Assembly (NCBI GenBank): GCA_021799715.1
Contig: JAJYZY010000061.1
Span: 1 to 14,259 of the forward strand
DNA from: Planctomycetota bacterium
GTDB taxonomy: Bacteria; Planctomycetota; Phycisphaerae; WQYP01
DNA: 14,259 bases
Direction: 5' to 3'
The notes under the pieces are model-generated. The model made no database searches. It was given only the letters and a program-made list of their open reading frames with translations, and was not told where the DNA came from. This document shows positions 12,717-14,259 of this stretch, piece by piece. The number at the start of each line of letters is the position of its first letter. The first letter of the stretch is position 1. The translations under genes were made by a program, and so were the position numbers.

Positions 12717-13523
12717 ATGACTAAGAAGCCCCACATATTGCTCGCCCGCGAAGTGCGACTGGCTGTTTCGGCAACTGAAAGTGCGCCGGGCGAGGCCAAT
12801 AATTTTGCGGCCAATCCGCCGCCTGATGGAGTCATGCCGGTTGTGACGTTGAATGTGCGGGTTGCCGGGCCGGTGGATAGTGACACCGGTATGCTGGTGA
12901 ATATCAAACTTATTGATCATATTGTCCGGCGGGTCGCGGCGCCGGCAATGGCTGACATGTTGCGCGCGGATATTCGATCCATCGGTCCGGGATTGCTGCT
13001 GACGGAACTGTTCCAACGCTGTGGTGCGGCCCTGGCACCCTGCACACTGACGGACCTGACGCTGCATGTCAGCGCCTGGATGTATTTTCAAGCCAATGGT
13101 GGAGATTTACCCATGATACGCATGGCCCAGAAATTTGAGTTTTCGGCAGCGCATCGCCTGCACAATCCGCAATTTACCGCGGAAAAAAATCAGGAGCTTT
13201 TCGGTAAGTGCAACAATCCCAATGGTCACGGCCATAATTATGAACTGGAAGTACTCATCAGTGGCCGGCCTGACCCTCATTCCGGGCAGATTATGCCGCT
13301 TCCCAATTTTCAGCGGCTGGTTAATGAACACATTATCGATGTGTTCGATCATAAACACCTGAATATGGATTGTCCCGAATTTACCTCCTTAAATCCAACC
13401 GTCGAAAATATAGCACAGGTCATTTTTTCACGCTTACAGAGTGTATTCCCCGAGGGTGTAAAGCTCGAGGCAATCAAAGTATGGGAAACACCGAAAACGT
13501 GTTGCGAAGTCCGGGCGTCATGA
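12717..13523 (+). CDS. Tandem 6-pyruvoyl-tetrahydropterin synthase / QueD-like protein, first half degenerate
   Basis: This cytosolic T-fold enzyme acts on dihydroneopterin triphosphate, making either 6-carboxytetrahydropterin (queuosine path) or 6-pyruvoyl-tetrahydropterin; the sequence does not decide. It has 268 residues, twice the usual length. The second half (about 135-268) has all the active-site landmarks: SAAHRLH with zinc ligand H146, GKCNNPNGHGHNYEL with C165 and zinc ligands H171/H173, FDHKHLN (D211, H212), NPTVENIAQ and WETPKTCCEVRA with E257. The first half (about 8-125) keeps the strand pattern and parallel phrases (REVRLAVSA, TLNVRVAGPVDSDTGMLVNI, LTDLTLHVSAW), but the zinc His and the catalytic Cys are absent. 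It is probably a duplicated domain kept for structure. GTG at 12714 is an alternative start. It is divergent from the lipoprotein gene. Confidence 0.88.
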   Translation: MTKKPHILLAREVRLAVSATESAPGEANNFAANPPPDGVMPVVTLNVRVAGPVDSDTGMLVNIKLIDHIVRRVAAPAMADMLRADIRSIGPGLLLTELFQRCGAALAPCTLTDLTLHVSAWMYFQANGGDLPMIRMAQKFEFSAAHRLHNPQFTAEKNQELFGKCNNPNGHGHNYELEVLISGRPDPHSGQIMPLPNFQRLVNEHIIDVFDHKHLNMDCPEFTSLNPTVENIAQVIFSRLQSVFPEGVKLEAIKVWETPKTCCEVRAS

Positions 13524-13687
13524 TGCCGGTCTTTGGCGTGTGACGGCATGCATCGGCGTTTGACGCTCCAAGGCTGTGGCGTTTATTGGCATCAATTCAC
13601 AGCAATCAGGATGAAGTTGCAAACCGAATCTGTGATTCCGCCGTGTCCGGGCTTCATGCGGTCAACCAGCGGCTTATACCGACGGCA

Positions 13688-14259
13688 TCAGCGACGGCGT
13701 GGCTTGGCTGGCGCATCGGGAAGTAGAATGTTATTAAGCGTAAAGGGAATACGATATTCATGCCAGCCGGTTAGAACAGTAACTTTAAGTTTAGCCGATG
13801 CACCGGGCGCGGCGGTCAAGGGAATCATCAGCTTGTCAATGCCGCGGGGAAGTTGGGCAATAATGTAACCACCGCTGATTATCTTATGATTCTGCGATAC
13901 CACCGCTGACCGGAAAACGCCGGTTGGTGCCATAATTTCCATTGTTAAAAAGCGTGAATGTCGCGTTTGTGACACGCCCATAATCCGCATGCGCACCGCC
14001 GCCGCCCGCAATTCCGCATTGGCGATGTGCCGCCGCACCAGGGCAGTTGGATTATTTAATGTAATGGTCCGCAATATTCCGTCCGCCGCCACATCTACAG
14101 AGCCGATGAGTTCCCGAATGGTGCGGGCTTTGCGTGAAGGTGCGGCAAACCGCAATACAACGGGAAATCCAACGGCTCCGGCCTGCTGCATATTCTGATA
14201 CAGCCCCCCGTGCATCGAAACAATCTGCCGGTAGCGCGGAGCAAGGGGAATCAGTGTGT
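13688..14259 (-). CDS. C-terminal part of an unrecognised protein, truncated by window edge
   Basis: The frame is open through to the last base of the window, so at least 190 residues of a longer protein are present and the ATG at 14215 is probably internal. No family is recognised. The composition is mostly alternating hydrophobic and polar, suggesting beta-strands (FPVVLRFAAP, ILRTITLNNP, LKVTVLTGWHEYRIPFTL), with few Cys and no membrane segment. It ends in a basic PAKPRRR. This would suit an exported beta-sandwich protein. It converges with the pterin synthase across a 164-nt gap with no strong terminator. Confidence 0.6.
   Translation of the reverse strand, partial: TLIPLAPRYRQIVSMHGGLYQNMQQAGAVGFPVVLRFAAPSRKARTIRELIGSVDVAADGILRTITLNNPTALVRRHIANAELRAAAVRMRIMGVSQTRHSRFLTMEIMAPTGVFRSAVVSQNHKIISGGYIIAQLPRGIDKLMIPLTAAPGASAKLKVTVLTGWHEYRIPFTLNNILLPDAPAKPRRR

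Overview
The window looks like a piece of chromosome from a planctomycete, probably near the class Phycisphaerae. This rests on four sequence observations: a secreted protein ending in a dockerin-like Ca-binding pair plus a PEP-CTERM sorting tail (about 6012-7661); a broken N-terminal LEP(R) export-type motif (about 2042-2197); a tandem pterin-synthase gene with a degenerate first half (12717-13523); and mostly secreted or lipoprotein genes. Assignment to a genus is not possible from the sequence alone. No tRNA, rRNA, CRISPR array or intact transposase was seen.

Layout. (1) 1-1909: the end of a mercury-detoxification locus, a 5'-truncated merA followed 28 nt later by a fused MerT-MerP transporter gene. 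(2) 1910-2438: a gene-poor scar with a possible decayed LEPR-type gene start and an inverted repeat. (3) 2439-3641 (minus): a Tat-exported clan-A glycoside hydrolase, divergent from (4) 3790-4500, a stand-alone NAD(P)HX epimerase (nnrE), which is followed by 4556-5809, an exported sorbosone/glucose-dehydrogenase-type beta-propeller. (5) 6012-7661: a PEP-CTERM protein with two DTG half-sites that look like a bilobal aspartic protease. (6) 7763-9764: three consecutive perfect palindromes, then amtB and a PII gene, a nitrogen-uptake module in which both proteins carry unusual residues at functionally central positions. (7) 9845-11661 (minus): hisH, hisA and a small DUF971 gene. (8) 11823-12554 (minus): an OmpA-type lipoprotein, divergent from (9) 12717-13523, the tandem pterin synthase. 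(10) 13688-14259 (minus): the C-terminal part of an unrecognised protein that runs off the window.

How the genes work together. MerTP would bring Hg(II) across the inner membrane and hand it to cytosolic MerA for reduction. AmtB and the PII protein form the usual gated ammonium channel, but with Glu replacing the first pore His and Leu replacing the T-loop Tyr51, so both conduction and the signalling chemistry may differ from the enterobacterial model. HisH and HisA are steps of histidine synthesis; the partner HisF is not in the window. The two most interesting items are the DTG/DTG PEP-CTERM protein and the amtB-PII module with its palindrome array. I found no clearly new multi-gene defence or mobile system.
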